This document shows, piece by piece, positions 15,961-31,244 of a stretch of 64,000 bases of DNA. The translations under genes and the position numbers were made by a program. The notes under the pieces were generated by a model. It was not told where the DNA came from. It made no database searches and saw only the letters and a list, made by a program, of their open reading frames with translations. Source of the DNA: Nemania diffusa (Eukaryota > Ascomycota > Sordariomycetes > Xylariales > Xylariaceae); the NCBI GenBank assembly GCA_038501195.1, contig JBBPUQ010000010.1, positions 761,501 through 825,500 on the forward strand, in the 5' to 3' direction. Position 1 is the first letter of the stretch. Each line of letters opens with the position of its first letter.

Positions 15961-18900
15961 TTAATATAAAAACTTTATTTAATTAATTACTTAATAAAAT
16001 ATTTAACTAACTATTTATATTTATAAAATCTTTTGCTTTTTTTATAAATGTTTTTATTAATGTTTTAAACTATAAATTAAATCAATATATATACTAATAA
16101 AAAAAATATATATAATAAATTAATATAAACTTTAAAAAAAAAAAAAAAAAAAAGCTATAAAATAACTTTATTAAAAATATTAATAAAATATATATATAAT
16201 ATATTAAAAAACAATTAATACAAAAATTAATATATTAAATAAATAATATATATATAAAAAATATAACTAAAAAAAAACAAAATATATTTTAATTTATTAC
16301 TTTTTATTTGCTAAATTAATTAATAAAATAAATTTAATATAAAATATAAACTATAAAGTTTAAATTATATATAAACTAGTAAATAACTTATTTATAAATT
16401 GAAAAAAATAAATAAGCAATATTTAATAAAAAAATAAAAAAAAAAAGTATATAATTAACAACTAATATACTAATAAAAAAAAAAGCAGTTTAAACTATTA
16501 TTAAAATTAAACAATTACTTAAAACAAAAACAATATTAATTAAGTTTAAATTTATAAAAGTTTTAATTATTTATAAATATTAAACAAATAAACTAAAACA
16601 CTTTATTATTTATGTTATAATAAATATATATTTAAAATTTAGCACTTTTTTTGCTTAAGTTATAAATGTTACTAGTTTGAATTAATATTTAAACTTTTGA
16701 CTTATTTAGTTATACTAATAAATTGTTTTATTTTATATTTAAAACAAAATAATATTTAGTTTTTGTTTTAGATTTTTTAATAGTTAAAAATTAAATAATA
16801 TTATAATAACTTGTTTAATATAAAATATACAATAATTAATATTTAACAATTAGTTAAAATATATTAAATAGTAAAAAAAAAAACATTTATAAGCAAATAT
16901 TTAAACTAAATATATTTTTGCAGTTTTTTGTAATATATTGATAGTACTTTTATTAATTTGAAATGTTAAATTATGCTATATAATAATTTTATATACAATT
17001 TAACAAAATAGTTGCTTAAAAATTAGTAAACTAATTTATATTTAATATTATTAAATTTTATAAAAAGCTATAGCTTATATATTATTAACAATATATTAAT
17101 TGTTGTATTAATTAATAAAATTTTATTTTTAAGCTTTTAAATTTATTTTCTATTTATTTATAGTATAGCAAACATTGTTTAAAATCAAAGTAGTAATAAA
17201 AATAAATTTAAATTTTTAGCTAGTTTTATAGTTCTATTGTTACAAAGAGTTAAAAACTGCTACTTTTTAGTAATTATAAGTTAAACTAATAATTTAAAAA
17301 AAAAACATTTATTATTTAATACAACTAAAAATAAAAAGTTAACATATTAATAATAAGTTTTATTAATAAAAAAATAAAAAAGTTATAATATTTTTTAAAA
17401 CAAATCAATTATATTTATTATAAAAAAAAATATTTACACTATTGTTTTATACAAGTAGCAATTATAATAAAGCTAATAAAAAACATATTATAATAAAAAT
17501 AAAATAAAAAAAAAATATAAAAACGATTTTATTTTTAAAATTAAAATGTAACAATATAAAGTATATTAATATAAATAATAAAATGTTTATTTATATAAAA
17601 ATTAATTTAAGTTTTACTAAATAATTATATTTTTAACTTAAACAGTATAACTTTTATATTTAAATTTTAAATTAATATTTTAGTTAATAAATAGTTTTTA
17701 AAACATAAAATTTATAAATAAATAAAATTGCTATTAAAAAACAAATATTGTTTTTAAATATAAATTTTAGTTAAAACATTAATTTATTAAATAATATTAT
17801 TACAAAAAATATTAATTTGTTTTTTGTAACAATTTTATATATAAGTTATACAATTTTAGTTGTTTTTTCAATTTTTTTAATTAATTAGTTATACTTAATA
17901 TTATGTTATAAAATAACTTTTAGTTATTTTATTTATTTTAAAAAACATCTATATATATTTATTAATAGCTATATTAGTAAACTTATAATTTAGTTAATAA
18001 ACAGTATATAGTGTTTAAAGTGTATAACTTTTTAATAATTCTGACTTTATTAAAACAAAAGTATTACTAGCAGTAGAAATATATTAAAAAAGCTATTTTA
18101 AAAAAATAAAAACAGTTACATAAACTTTTAATATATTATATTGCAAAAACAAAAAAGCTGCTATAAAAATTATTATTTCTGTTAATACAACAGCAGTTAT
18201 AATAAAGTTGTAAATAATTTATTAAAAATAGCTTAACATAGTACTATATAACAACTTGTTTTTTAAAATATTTATATAAACTTTTATTGTTTGTAGTATA
18301 TAATTAACAAAATATTAAAAATTAACTGTTTTAATTAGCAAAAAGTTTATTAAATATAACATTAATAAACTTATTAATTTTTAGCTAAAAATTGTAATAT
18401 ATTTAAACAAATAAAAAAAAAGCTGTAGTTATTACAAATAAAATTAATTAATAATTATACTAACTTTGAAATATAATATAAAATTTTGCAGATTTATTAT
18501 AAAATTAACAAAATAACACTAAAATATTTGCTTAATATAAATAAAACAGAAGTTTATTTAAATTATATAAATAGTATTATAATATAAACTTGTTATAAAA
18601 TAAAAAACTTACAGCGTATTAATTTAAACTTTTAAATATATAATACTATTATTAAACTAGTTTTAGCTAACAAAAATATAATACTTAACTAAATAATAAT
18701 TCTAGCTATACAAATATTTAAAAAAATCAGTAGTAATAACTTAAACAATATAACGCTAATTTACTTTTTAAAAAATAAACAGATTAGCAATTTAATTGCT
18801 TTAAATTAATTTAACTACTTTGATTGTTATATTAAACTAGTTAATTATAACTAAAAAAAGCTTTTATTGTTTAATATTAATAAAAGCTATAAAATATACT

Positions 18901-20340
18901 AGCTTGAAAAAAAAAGCTAAAGCAGTTTTAATTATTGCTTTTTTACTATTATATTATACATTTTATAAATTTGAACTATTAAATATAAAAATTTTTCAAA
19001 CATATAAAGCTTATTTAAGCAATAAAATATTTTTAGCTATATAAAATAAAGCTATTAATTATACAAAAAACAGCTTTTTAATTACGTTAAAGTTAATATA
19101 TAAAAAAATTTTCAAACAGTTAATTATTTTAAGTGCTTAATTTAAAAAAAAAATATATATAAAGTTATATATTAATAAAACAAAATAATATAAATAAAAA
19201 AAAAAGTAGTAATAATAACGTTATAGTTTTTTAGATTTTTTTATTAAAACGATTTAAAAAAAAGTTAGTTAATAAAAAAAATAGCTTAAAAAAAAATAAT
19301 GCTATAATGCTGCTAATAAATATACTATTATTAAAAAAATATATAAATATTTCAAATAGCATTTAAAAATATATAAAAATAACTAGCTTTTTTTTATTTT
19401 ATTTGTTTTAAAAATTATACAAAAACTTGTTTATATATTAATAAAGTTAACAATCGATAAAAAAAAAAAAAAAAATAAAGTAAAGTGTTTTTACAATTAT
19501 ATAATAAATTAAAAAAAAAACAAAAAAAAAACTAAAGTTGTAAAAAAATATAAACTATTAATTGCTAGCAATATATAACTATAAACAATAAATTACAAAA
19601 ATTAACAAAATAAATTAATTAAAAATAAAAAGCTAAAAATTAAAACTAAAAAAAATAAGTCAACTTATATATATAAATAAATAGCAAAAGTTAAAAAAAA
19701 AGCTTTAAACAAAAAATAAAGTTGATAAAACAGCTATAATAAAAAACTATAAACTAATAGTTAATAATTTATTAATATTAAAAATTATTTATTAATATTA
19801 ACAAAATATACAAAATATATTTAAATAGTCAAATTTTATAGCTATAAAAGCTTATTTTAAACTTTAAAACTTTAATTATATAACTATAATAAATATACAT
19901 ACTTTTATAATATTACAAATAATTAAACTTATAAAAGTTAATTTTACAAAAAATATATAAAATAAATTATATGTTTAAAAAAATAGTATATATTAATCTA
20001 CAAATTATATACTTTTATATTTTTCAAACTTTGAAACTATTAACAAAATTATTATAGTTTAAACAGCTAAAACTAAAACAAATATAAAAAAAAAAGCTCA
20101 ACTAATATAATATTATAAAAAAACTATTTAAATAATTTAAACTAATATAAATAACTTAAAAAGTATTAGTAATAAAAAAAAGTCTAAAAATAGCAATAAA
20201 AAAATGCTTTATATATTAAATCTTTTTAATTTAAAAATATATATAACATAGATTTAATAAAATAAAACAAATTAGTTTAAATAAAAAGTTTAAAAAAAAT
20301 AAAAGTTATAAATAAATTTTGCAAGTTTAAAAAGTTAAAA

Positions 20341-20406
20341 GTAAATAATATAAATAGTATAAATAGTATAAATAATATAAATAGTATAAATTAAATAATA
20401 TAAATA
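20341..20406. repeat. 9-bp tandem repeat (AGTATAAAT type)
   Basis: About seven units alternate AGTATAAAT and AATATAAAT. In one frame they encode Asn-Ile-Asn/Ser-Ile-Asn triplets ending in TAA. This is a short relative, in pattern, of the 18-bp arrays at 11.1 and 25.7 kb. Confidence 0.65.
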
Positions 20407-23400
20407 TACTATATAATTAGTAATAAAAAAAAATATATTCAAAAAAATATATTTAAAAAAGTATAAAAAAAACAAATTTTGTAAACTTTATAAATAAGCT
20501 TTATAAGCTTTATAAATTAGTAATACAAGCTTTATAAATAAATTTTGTAAAATTAAACTTTTAAAAAAAATAAGTAATAAAACAGCTAAATAGCAAAAAA
20601 GCTACTTTTTATTACTATTATTTATAAACTTTTAATATATAGCTAAATTTTTATTGCTTTTACAACTTTTTATAAATTAATATATTTAATATTAGCTATA
20701 GAACTATTTATTATTATAAATAAATCAAAAAAGTTATTACAGGTTTTTTTATTTTATTTTAAATATTTATTGCTTTTTTTTTTATTTTTATATATATTTA
20801 TATTAATTTAAACTTAATTATTTAACTATTTAATATTAAAATATTAAATTTTTACTACTATCGATTTTATATTTGTATATATTACTTAGTTTATTTAACA
20901 TATTATCGAAAAGTTTGCTAAATTGTAATAATAACTTGTACTTATAAAAAAGTAATGCTTTTATATTACTAACAAATTAACTTTATTTTTAATAATTACA
21001 AAAATATATAGTTTTTATATTACTAATAGTTTTTTAATATTATAAATAATATTTTATTAATATTACTAAATAAACAGTTTAATATTAGCTAATTATAAAA
21101 AATATTAATATTAATAAACTATTATAGCAAAATTTTAACTATTTTATATAACTTATAATATAAAAATATAAACAGCAAAAGTTTTAACTAAATGTTATTT
21201 ATTTTATAAAAACAGCTAATTTTGTTTGTTGTAAATTTATAAATAAAAAATTAGCTCATATTTCAAATTTCTATATATTTTACTTTATTATTTAAATTAA
21301 TATAATCGTTAACACTGTTTTATTTAATAGTATATATTTAAATATTATAAATGTTATATATTAATTATTTATTGTTAATTTAAGTTTTTTAATATATAAA
21401 TATTTTATTTACTTTTTTTTATTTTATTATATTAAAATATTAATATTAATACTATTAGCTATTTAAATATAATACTAGTTTAATAAAATCGCTTTTTTTA
21501 AAATAACAATAAAATTAACAAAACTTGTTTTAAATAATAACATTATACTATTTATTTACTTTATATAATATAATATATTATAACTAACAAATAATATTAT
21601 TTAATAATAAATATATATAATAACAAATATATATTAAATACTTATTAAATATTTATATTATAGCTTTTTTATATAGCAACTAGATTTATTAATAATTATA
21701 TTGCTTGTTATGTTATAAATATTAAATAAAATATATAACATATAATATTTCAGCTTTAATACACAATATTAAATAACATTTTTTGTTTGTAATTTTATAG
21801 CTAATTATATTAAGTTATTTATATTATTAAATCAAAAATCGAAACTAAAAAAGCTAATGTTATTTTTATATAGTGCTTTGTTTATTAACTTAATTAATAT
21901 ATTAAACTTTAGTTTAATTACTAAAATATTTTTAATTTTAATATTTAATATATATAGTATAACAAATATATAAAATTAAATAAATATAATCTAAAATATT
22001 AAAATATTAAAGCTTAAATAACAATATTAATAATAATATATAACTAATAATTAATTAGTTAATAATTTTTTACTTGTTAAAACTATTTATTAAATTAAAT
22101 TTTTAATATAATATATAATTTTATTTTACTGTAAAAACTTTTAAAAATTTATAGTTACATTTATTAACTTAGTTTTATTAACTTGCTAATAACTTTACTT
22201 GTTAATTTATTTACTAGTTACTTAATATAGTTACTAATTTAACTATTGTTTATTTAACAAAAGCTAACTTTATATACTTTAATCTATTGTTTATACTTAA
22301 AGCTTTATTATTTTATTATTTGTTTATTTTTACTTATATATATAATTACAAAACTATTATACTGTTTTTTATTTTTAAAGTTTACTGTTGCTAAATTGTT
22401 TGCACATTTTGCTAAAAGTTTGTTTTAGCTTTTAGTTCTGCTTTGCTATTTTGTTATATATTTACTATTATATAATTATACAATAGTTAATATATTATAT
22501 ATATAACCGGTTTGTTTACAAGTAGTTTATATATTGTTTTTAATTAATGTTTTAGTTTATAATTAATTAATTTATGTTGTTAAAACTATATATTTTTTTG
22601 TTACAGTATAATAATTTATTATTTTTTTATTTAATTAGTATATAATATATATTTTATATATTTTAAACTAATAAACTAGTTTTATTTATTTGTTTTTAAA
22701 AAGTTTTAGTTTATATTAACATTTTATAATAGCTTTTTTAAATTTATTAATATATTTAATAATAAATTTATAAAGTTTATAAAATTATATAATTTGAATA
22801 GTAATAAAAGATTTAATAAACAAGTTAATTATATTAATATAAATATGTGCTTTTATAAAATCTTTTATAATTATTCCGCTTTTATAAAATCGAATAAAAC
22901 AGTTAAAAGTGTTTAAATTTAGAACTAGCGTTATATAAACTAAAAACTTTTTTATACTATTTATAGTTTAAAATTAACAAATCAAACTTTATTTATTGAA
23001 AAAATAAAACAGTTTATTACTAAGAACTTTAATATATATATTATTTTAGTTATTTCAAACAATAGTTATTTCGTTTATTTGTTTTAGTTAAAAAAGATTT
23101 AGTTTTAAACTAGCTAGTTTAAAAATAAGTAATATACTGTTTTAAAAACAACTATAAAAAAACTATTTAATAAATTTTTTAGCATATAGTAGATCTTTTT
23201 AAATATAAACAATATAAACAATTAAATTTTTATTGAATAAATAAATTAGCTGAACTAGTTAAATAAACAGTTATTATATATAGCGTTTAATATTTTTAAT
23301 TTGCAGTATTTAAAAGTTTAATTATATTAAATTTTAATTTAACAACTAAATTTATTTAATAAAATTTAAAACAAACTTTTTGTTTAATTAAATAGTTATA

Positions 23401-24927
23401 AATAATAAATTTTAATATTTAAAAAATATAAAAAGTATTTAATAAATATATATAAATTAATAGTTATATTAATCTATATATTAATTTATATATTAATTTA
23501 TATGTAAATAAAACTATGAAGCAAAAATTTAACGACTAAACTTTATAATAGTATGTTTTTTTTTTTAAAAAATCTTAAAGATTTAAAAAAAAGTTTCTAA
23601 AAAGTAAAATAAATCAAAAATTTAAGCAGCTATAACATAACTTAAAAAAGTAACATTATTAAAATTATAAAAAAAGTTTTATATATTAATGCTTTAAAAA
23701 TAACTAGTATTAGAAACAAATAAATATTTATTTTTTTTAATATTAACATTTTTAACAAAATATTTAAAGCTGATAATTTTTTATAGCATATTAAATATAG
23801 TTAATATATTGAAATAAAAAAATAAATCTAGTTTGTTGTTTTAAAAAAACATTATATAATATAAATAGTAGTATTTTAAAAATTATAACTTTTTATAGCT
23901 AAAAAAAAATACAAAATTAATATAGTACTAATATTAAATAGTAAAAAAACTTATATAAATTGTTGATAAAATAATATATATTTTGTTGCAGTATTAAAAA
24001 AACGCGATTTTTATTTTTTAATATTTTTAAAGCAGACATTAGTAAATATATACAAAAAACATTTTTTTTTTATATTAAAAAATATATAAAATTTAACAAT
24101 ACTAGAACTAAAAAAGCCGAAATAATTAAATAAAGCTTTAATTTTTATATTAGTATTATTTGTTTTTATAATATTACAAATTAAATAATAAAAATAATAT
24201 AAACATAAATAAAAAGTTTTAATTTTATAAAAAAAACTTTCTAATATATTAGTTATAACTTTTTTTTATATATAATAAACAAAATATTTTTTTTTTTAAT
24301 AAGTTAGCTATTTATATTAATTTTTGTACTAATTTGAACTTATGCAACAAAGTTTTTTTGTATAATTTTTTTTAAAAAACTACTAAAAAAGTTAAAAGTT
24401 CTAAACAAGCTATTCGATATATAAAATAATGTTATTACATATATTGTTTATTGTATACTTTCAATATATATAATTTAAGCTAAAAATATTTAATTAAAGC
24501 TACTGCAGTTAAATAATCTATAAATAAATTAATAATATATTAATTTAAAAGTAATAAAATAATAGTAAATATATTTTATAAACTGCTTTATAAATAAAAA
24601 TGTTTTATTTAATAAACAACTTAAAATAATTTTTATTAACTAAAAACAAAATTATTATATATATATAATTTTGCAAATATTTTTAAAAACTTCAAAATTG
24701 AGCATTATTAGCTTTATTGTTTTTAGTAACATATATTAAATAATTAAAGTAATTTTTAAAAATGTTAATAATTTTAAACTAGTTTTTACAATTTTTAAAA
24801 AAACCGGCGTTTTTATTATTAAAGTTTATATATATAAAAGCACAAACAAATAGTTTAAACTTAAAAAGCTTAAAATTAAAGTCAGCTGCAAATTATTTAA
24901 AATGTTTTTAAAGTTTGTAACTAATAA

Positions 24928-25035
24928 ATTAATATAAAAATTAATATAAATATTAATATAAAAATAAATATAAAAATTAATATAGAAATTAGTACAAAAA
25001 TTAATATAAAAATTAATATAAAAATTAATATATAA
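24928..25035. repeat. 12-bp tandem repeat, nine copies
   Basis: Nine consecutive 12-bp units have the consensus ATTAATATAAAA. Unit six reads ATTAGTACAAAA and unit five ATTAATATAGAA. The G and C in these units may be ancestral bases that have become A and T elsewhere, which fits C-to-T (and G-to-A) decay of an originally richer unit. Confidence 0.8.
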
Positions 25036-25712
25036 AATAAAAATATATTAGTAATTTTTAACTTCGGTTGCAACTAGTTAATAAGTGCTAGCTTGTTTTT
25101 TAAAAGCTGTATTAGAGTTTTTTTTTAATTAGCTTAATTGCTTTTTTAATATTTAGCGTTTTATTATAGTTACAGCTTTTTTATAGTTTTTTTGTATAAG
25201 AAATAGATTTGTACTTTGTATATACGCTTTTACTGTATATAGATTTGTAAATAGTTCTGTTATATCTTTATATCGTTTTGTAAATTAAAAGTTTTTAAAA
25301 TCGTTAATAGTATATTTATTAAACATTTAAGTATTAAATTATAACAATATTAGTATAAATAAAACGATTTAATTAATAAAATTAAATAAAAAAATAAAAT
25401 TTACTTTTGAAGTAATTTATTTTAAAATTGCAAAAAGTTTATAATTGATTGAAAATAATAATAAAGCAAAAAAAAAACAGTAACTTTTAATAGAACTTAA
25501 TTTATTAAATTATATAATAAAAAGCAGCAAATATAACGTGTTTAAAAAAAGTGTGTGCTTTAAAGCTTTATTTAAGTATTAGTTAATAAACTAAACTAAT
25601 TTGTAGAGCTTATTTTTTATACTATTTATATTATAACACTTGCTAATTAAATAAAGTTTAAATATATAACTTATAAGTTTATAAAACAATTTAGATTTAG
25701 TAAATTGTTAAG

Positions 25713-25893
25713 ACTTATTTTAATATTTATTTATTTTACAACTTTTACTTATTTTATAATCTTTATTTATTTTATAACTTTTATTTATTTTATAACCTTT
25801 ACTTATTTTACAACTTTTATTTACTCCATAACTTCTACTTATTTTACAACCTCTATTTACTTTATAATTTCTATTTACTTTATAATTACTACT
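25713..25893. repeat. 18-bp tandem repeat, nine full copies, G-free strand
   Basis: Nine exact-length 18-bp units occupy 25,731-25,892 after one shortened copy. The consensus is TTAYTTTAYAACYTYTAY. The plus strand of the array contains no G. Copies differ almost only by C or T. Two units keep CTCC and CCTCT, contexts that are otherwise nearly absent from this block. Because 18 is a multiple of three, both strands stay open (66 codons plus, 70 minus), giving hexapeptide repeats that I regard as artefacts. Confidence 0.85.
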
Positions 25894-28800
25894 AATTTTA
25901 TTTAGATTATTATAACTTTTTAGCTTGTACAATTAATTTACATTTAAATATTATTACTTTATATATTGTACTATTAATTGCTTATATTAAAATTGCATAT
26001 ACTATATATAGTATAAACTAGTTTTTTTTTCTGTTGTTGTTATTTAGCTTTTTTTTATTTGTTAAATCTTTTTTTAAAATATTCCCGCTAGTACAAATTA
26101 TATTTTTTAGTTATAATATATTATAAATAGCAGCTTTAGCTCTTTTTTTACAACTAATAGTAAATAATTATAACATTTAACTAGTAGCTACTGCATTATA
26201 TTCAAGTAATAATAATATATTATACTGTTTTTATAATAGCTAATTAAATAGTATTATTATATATACTTTTGTTTACGTTTAAATAATTGTAGTAATTTTA
26301 TTACTAGTAATTATATTACTAAAAAAATAAAACAATAGTTAAAATTAGCAAAGCTTAAGTAATTTGTTTAATTTGTAAAAAATAAGCAACAAAATTTACA
26401 CTGTAAACAAAAATATCTTAAACTAAATCAAACGTGAATTAAAATAGAACGATTAAATGTTTTTACGAAGTTGCAATAATAACTTTAAAAATATAAATAT
26501 TCGCTTTATAAATAAAAAAACAAGCAGCTATTTAACAATCTATATATTGTTAAACAATACTAATAATATTATATATAAATAAAATAAACGCAAAATTAAA
26601 AAATATTATTTGTTATATTTAAATTTTTTTAAGTAGAAAAAAAAACTAAAAGCGCTTTTATTAATTAATATTTATAAATAGTTAAACTATAGAAAAAACT
26701 AGCAGTTTTTTTGTTATATTTTATATTTTGTACTATATAGTTAAAACATATACAAAAACAACTTTTTAAATTTATTAAATAAAAATAAGTATTTATTTAC
26801 TAAAAAAATTAAAACTAAAATATATTTTATTATTTTATTTAAAAATATAGCGCTGTTACTTTTAGTTATATTTATTAAAAACTTTATACTTTGTTTTATT
26901 TTGTTAAATATAGCAGTTTAAAATAATATAAACTATTCAAACTATATTGTAGCACTAGTATATACAACAATGTTTTATAATTATTAAAACTTAATAATAT
27001 ATAATTAAATTAAACAAATAGCTATATATTAGAACTTTTTACAAAATAAAGCTCAAAATAATTATATTAAGCAAAATTTTTTTTATTTACTTTATATATT
27101 AAGTTGCAAACTAGTACTACATTAACGCAAAAAAAAAAGTCCGTTTTAATATAATATATAAATATACAAATATTATGTTTTAAAATCGACTCGTGCTTTT
27201 TTTATTAAAAGTAGTTTGTTAGATTTTAGTTAGTTTACAATATATAAAGAAATAAAAAACAAGCAAAATATTAAAAAACAAATAGTATTTAATTAGCAGA
27301 ATTAAACAAAGCTTTATATTAATACAAAAAAGCTTAAAAATATAATAAGTTTTAATAAAGCTATATTTGTTATTAATATATTTTTAAACTTAAATAATAA
27401 AGCTATATTTAAAAATTTGCTTTAATTAATGTTTATATAGTTAATATTACAGCATATTGTTAAAAAGTTGCTAATAAAGCAACAAATGCTACAAACTGTA
27501 TAAACTTATTAGCTACTAAATATTATTACATTATTTAGTTCAATTGCTAAAAAACCGAAAAAGTTTACTGTACTAGCTAAAAAACTCAACGAGAATATAT
27601 TTTGTTAAATGTTAACAAGTTAACAAGTACTAAAAACTTTAAACAAAATATAAAAGTTATTATAGTTTGTAACAATAACTAAAAAAAAAACAAATAATAT
27701 AATAGCATATTTATAAACTTTTAATACTATATATAATAAATAAAACATTAAAAATAAAATATATTATATAGCAGCTATAATAATTATAGCTAGCTAAAAT
27801 AACTAGTTATTATTTAGTAACATTTTAATAACTTGTATTAAAAACTAACTTTATAAATATTATAACAATTAATACGCTATAGCTTTTAGTTTGCTTTTTA
27901 ATTAAAAAATTGTTTATTTTAGCTTTAATAATTTTATTAATGTTTAGTTGCTCAGTTTAATATATTTTATAGTTTATAACATTTTTAAAAGTTTTATAAG
28001 CTTAAGTACTAAAGTTTTAAACTTGTACACTTTTAAAAAATATTGTAACAAATACAAGAAGTGCTATAAAGCGCTAAATTAGTTAAAAATAAAAAAGCAA
28101 AATAAAAAACTTAAAAAGCTAATTTTTAAATAATATAATAAAACAAAAAAAAATCAATAAGTTGCTGTTTTATATATAATACTTTTATTATTAAACTACA
28201 AAAAATTATTAAAATATAAAAACTGAAATAATAAAATACGTATTATTTTCAACTTAATAAATAAAACTTTGTAACTATATAGCTAAACAAAATGTTTATT
28301 TTATATTTATAAATATTATTTAAGTTTAATTATTAAAATTGAATTAAAAATCAACTTAATTAATACAAATAAATAAAATAAACAAATTAGTTAACTAATT
28401 AATTTTTCGCAATTAGTGCAAAAAAAACAAAAAAAAAGCTATTATATAATTTGTTTTGCTAGTAAAAAGCACTGCAGCTAAATCACTTACTTGTTAAGCA
28501 AAATTTTTTATAACTACAGATATTACTATATAACATTATATATAGTATTGTATATAGTAATAATTTTTTAAATATTGTAAGTTTTAAGTTTAACTAACTA
28601 TTTAAAAAACACTTGTTTATTGCTAAAAGCTTTAAATAAACTAGTTGTTTAACTGCAGCAGTATTTGTAACATAATTACAGTAATATTTAACTTATAATA
28701 TTGTTTGTAACTATTTGTTTAAAAAAAAGTTTTAAAACAAAAAATATAGCTAATTTATTTAGTTAATTAATTTTTAGCTAACGTGCTAAACTAGCAATAC

Positions 28801-30245
28801 TTTCGAACTAAACTAATTTTTGCTATTTTTTTGCAATTTTATAGCAAATAACTTTAAATTTATATTGTTTTAAAATTGCAATATAAAATCAACTTAATCG
28901 ACATTATATTTATTAACATCTAAAAAGCAGCAATAATAAAAAACAAATGTTATATAGTTTTTAAAAACTTTGTTATACTAGTTTAAATATATTATAAAAA
29001 TTTAGAATTTTTAAAAAAAACAATAAATAAAATTTACTAAGTTGAATTTTTTTAAGTTATAATGTTTTATTTAAATACTAAATATAAAAAAGTTAAAAAT
29101 TTTAAAATAAAAATATATAACAAAATATAAACTAAAATATTTGTTTAACTAATATATAAATTGCTTAGTATATAATTGTACTTAAGTTAGTATATAATTA
29201 ATAGATATAAAAAAACAAACATAATAAAAATTTGTAACAAGTTTGTTTTTCTAATTAAAAAAAGCAGTTAAAAACTAGCTGAAAAATAAAGCTAGTTAAA
29301 TACTGTGTTATTAAACTTTTGATTTTAAGCAATAAGCAACTATTTAAACATTTAAATATATAGTAGTAGTATTAATAGTAATATTATAATTGTTATAAAA
29401 ATAAATAGTAGTAAAATTAATAATAAAACTATAAATTTCAAAAACAGTAACAAAATAATATAGTGTTTAAAATATTATATAATTAGTAAAACTAAATAAA
29501 ATAAAAATTAAATTATAAAACTTAAATATAATAAAAATATAAATTTATATTATTAATAAAGTTAAAAAAGCTTTATTAACAAACAATAAATACTATAATT
29601 TTTTAAATATAATAATAATTTTAATTAATAATTAAAACTTTGTTGTTAATTTAATATATTAAACTATAGTTGTTACATATAACTACAAAAAATACTTTTT
29701 AATGTTTTTAGTTTATTTTATAAACAAAATAGATTTAAAAAATAAAACAACAAGATTTAATTAAATTGAATTAAAAATATAAATTTATAATATAAAACAA
29801 AAAAGTTGAACTAAATAAAAAATATATATTTATAGTATAAAATAAAAAAGTTAAATTAAATAAATAATATATATATATAAATAAAAAAGTAAAAAAGTAA
29901 ATAAATAATAAATACAATTAAAAGTAGTTAAATAAAATAGTAGTAAAAAGTAAAATGTAAATTTAATAAAAAAAAAAACTTATATTAAGTTTAAAAATCT
30001 AAAGTTTAATTATATATATAAGCTTTATTTAATTTATAGCTATATATAAATGCTACACTATATACAGCTAATAAAAAAATCTACTAAAATTTATTTAATA
30101 AAATCTATTTTAAAACTATATTACTTTTTATATAAAATATAAACTTATTTATTTAAAATGTAATAAAATATACAGTTAGTAAAAAAAAAGTTAAAAATAA
30201 AAGCTGCTTTTGTTTTTTATAGCTTGTTAAAAGTTTATATATAAG

Positions 30246-30307
30246 CTGTGTAAACTATGTAAACTATATAAACTATATAGCTTATATAGCTTATATATAT
30301 AGCTTTT
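30246..30307. repeat. Short tandem repeat, 10- to 11-bp units
   Basis: Successive TGTAAACTAT and TATAGCTTATA units form a short imperfect array. No coding sense is visible. Confidence 0.5.
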
Positions 30308-31244
30308 AAAAACAAAGGCTTTTTTGCTTCTGACTTTAAAAAGCTTTTAATATAAAAACATTATTTAGCTATAAGATTTTAAAACTAGTTATATTTTAAT
30401 ATTTTTATTATTTAAACTTTTGTTTTTATTTTATAAAATATATATAGTTAGTTTTAAAATAAAACTATTTTTAAATATATATATTACTATTAATTTAATT
30501 AATATTTAGTTTTATAATTGTTTTATAATATTTATATTTTTAAAACTTTTTTAAATAAACTTAAATAACAACTTTTTATATTTAAACTAAATTTTTTTAA
30601 TTTTATATTTGTAATAATTATATTTTATTAATTCTATTTTTTATTTAATAAATAATATTAATTTAATATTTAATTAAAAATATTTTTTAGTTTATTTAAA
30701 TTTAAAAATTATATTATAATATTTTAAAAATAAATTTATTTATATCTATAATATTTAATTGTTATTAAATAATATATATTATAAATTTTAATATTTTTTG
30801 TTTTAAAATAAATAGATTTTTATTTAAAAATTGTTTTTTTAACAACTAAATTATAAAATATATACTATATAAAAGATTTTTGCTAAAAATTTAATATTAT
30901 TAAAATATTATATATAAAAAAGTTTAAATAGTTATAAAAATAGCTTTTAAATTTTAATATAAATTAATTTATTTAATTTTATTATTTATTTATTATTTAG
31001 TTTTATTAATTAAAATATATAAATAATAAATTTATAATAGTTTGTTAAAATTAAATAAAATTAATTTTATAATAAAAAAAAGATTAAATATTAAGTTTAT
31101 AAAATTAATTTTAAACTTTTATTATATTAAAAATAGCTGTTTATAAATTAAAAATTTTAAATTTAAATTTAAGTTTAATTTTTTTATATATAATTTTAGT
31201 TTTATATTTATATTTAATTTATATTATTTAGTTAAATTAATTAG

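Noticed and set aside
25705..25932. Hexapeptide-repeat proteins on both strands
   Set aside because: They arise because an 18-bp tandem repeat without stops is open on both strands; no gene-like flanks.
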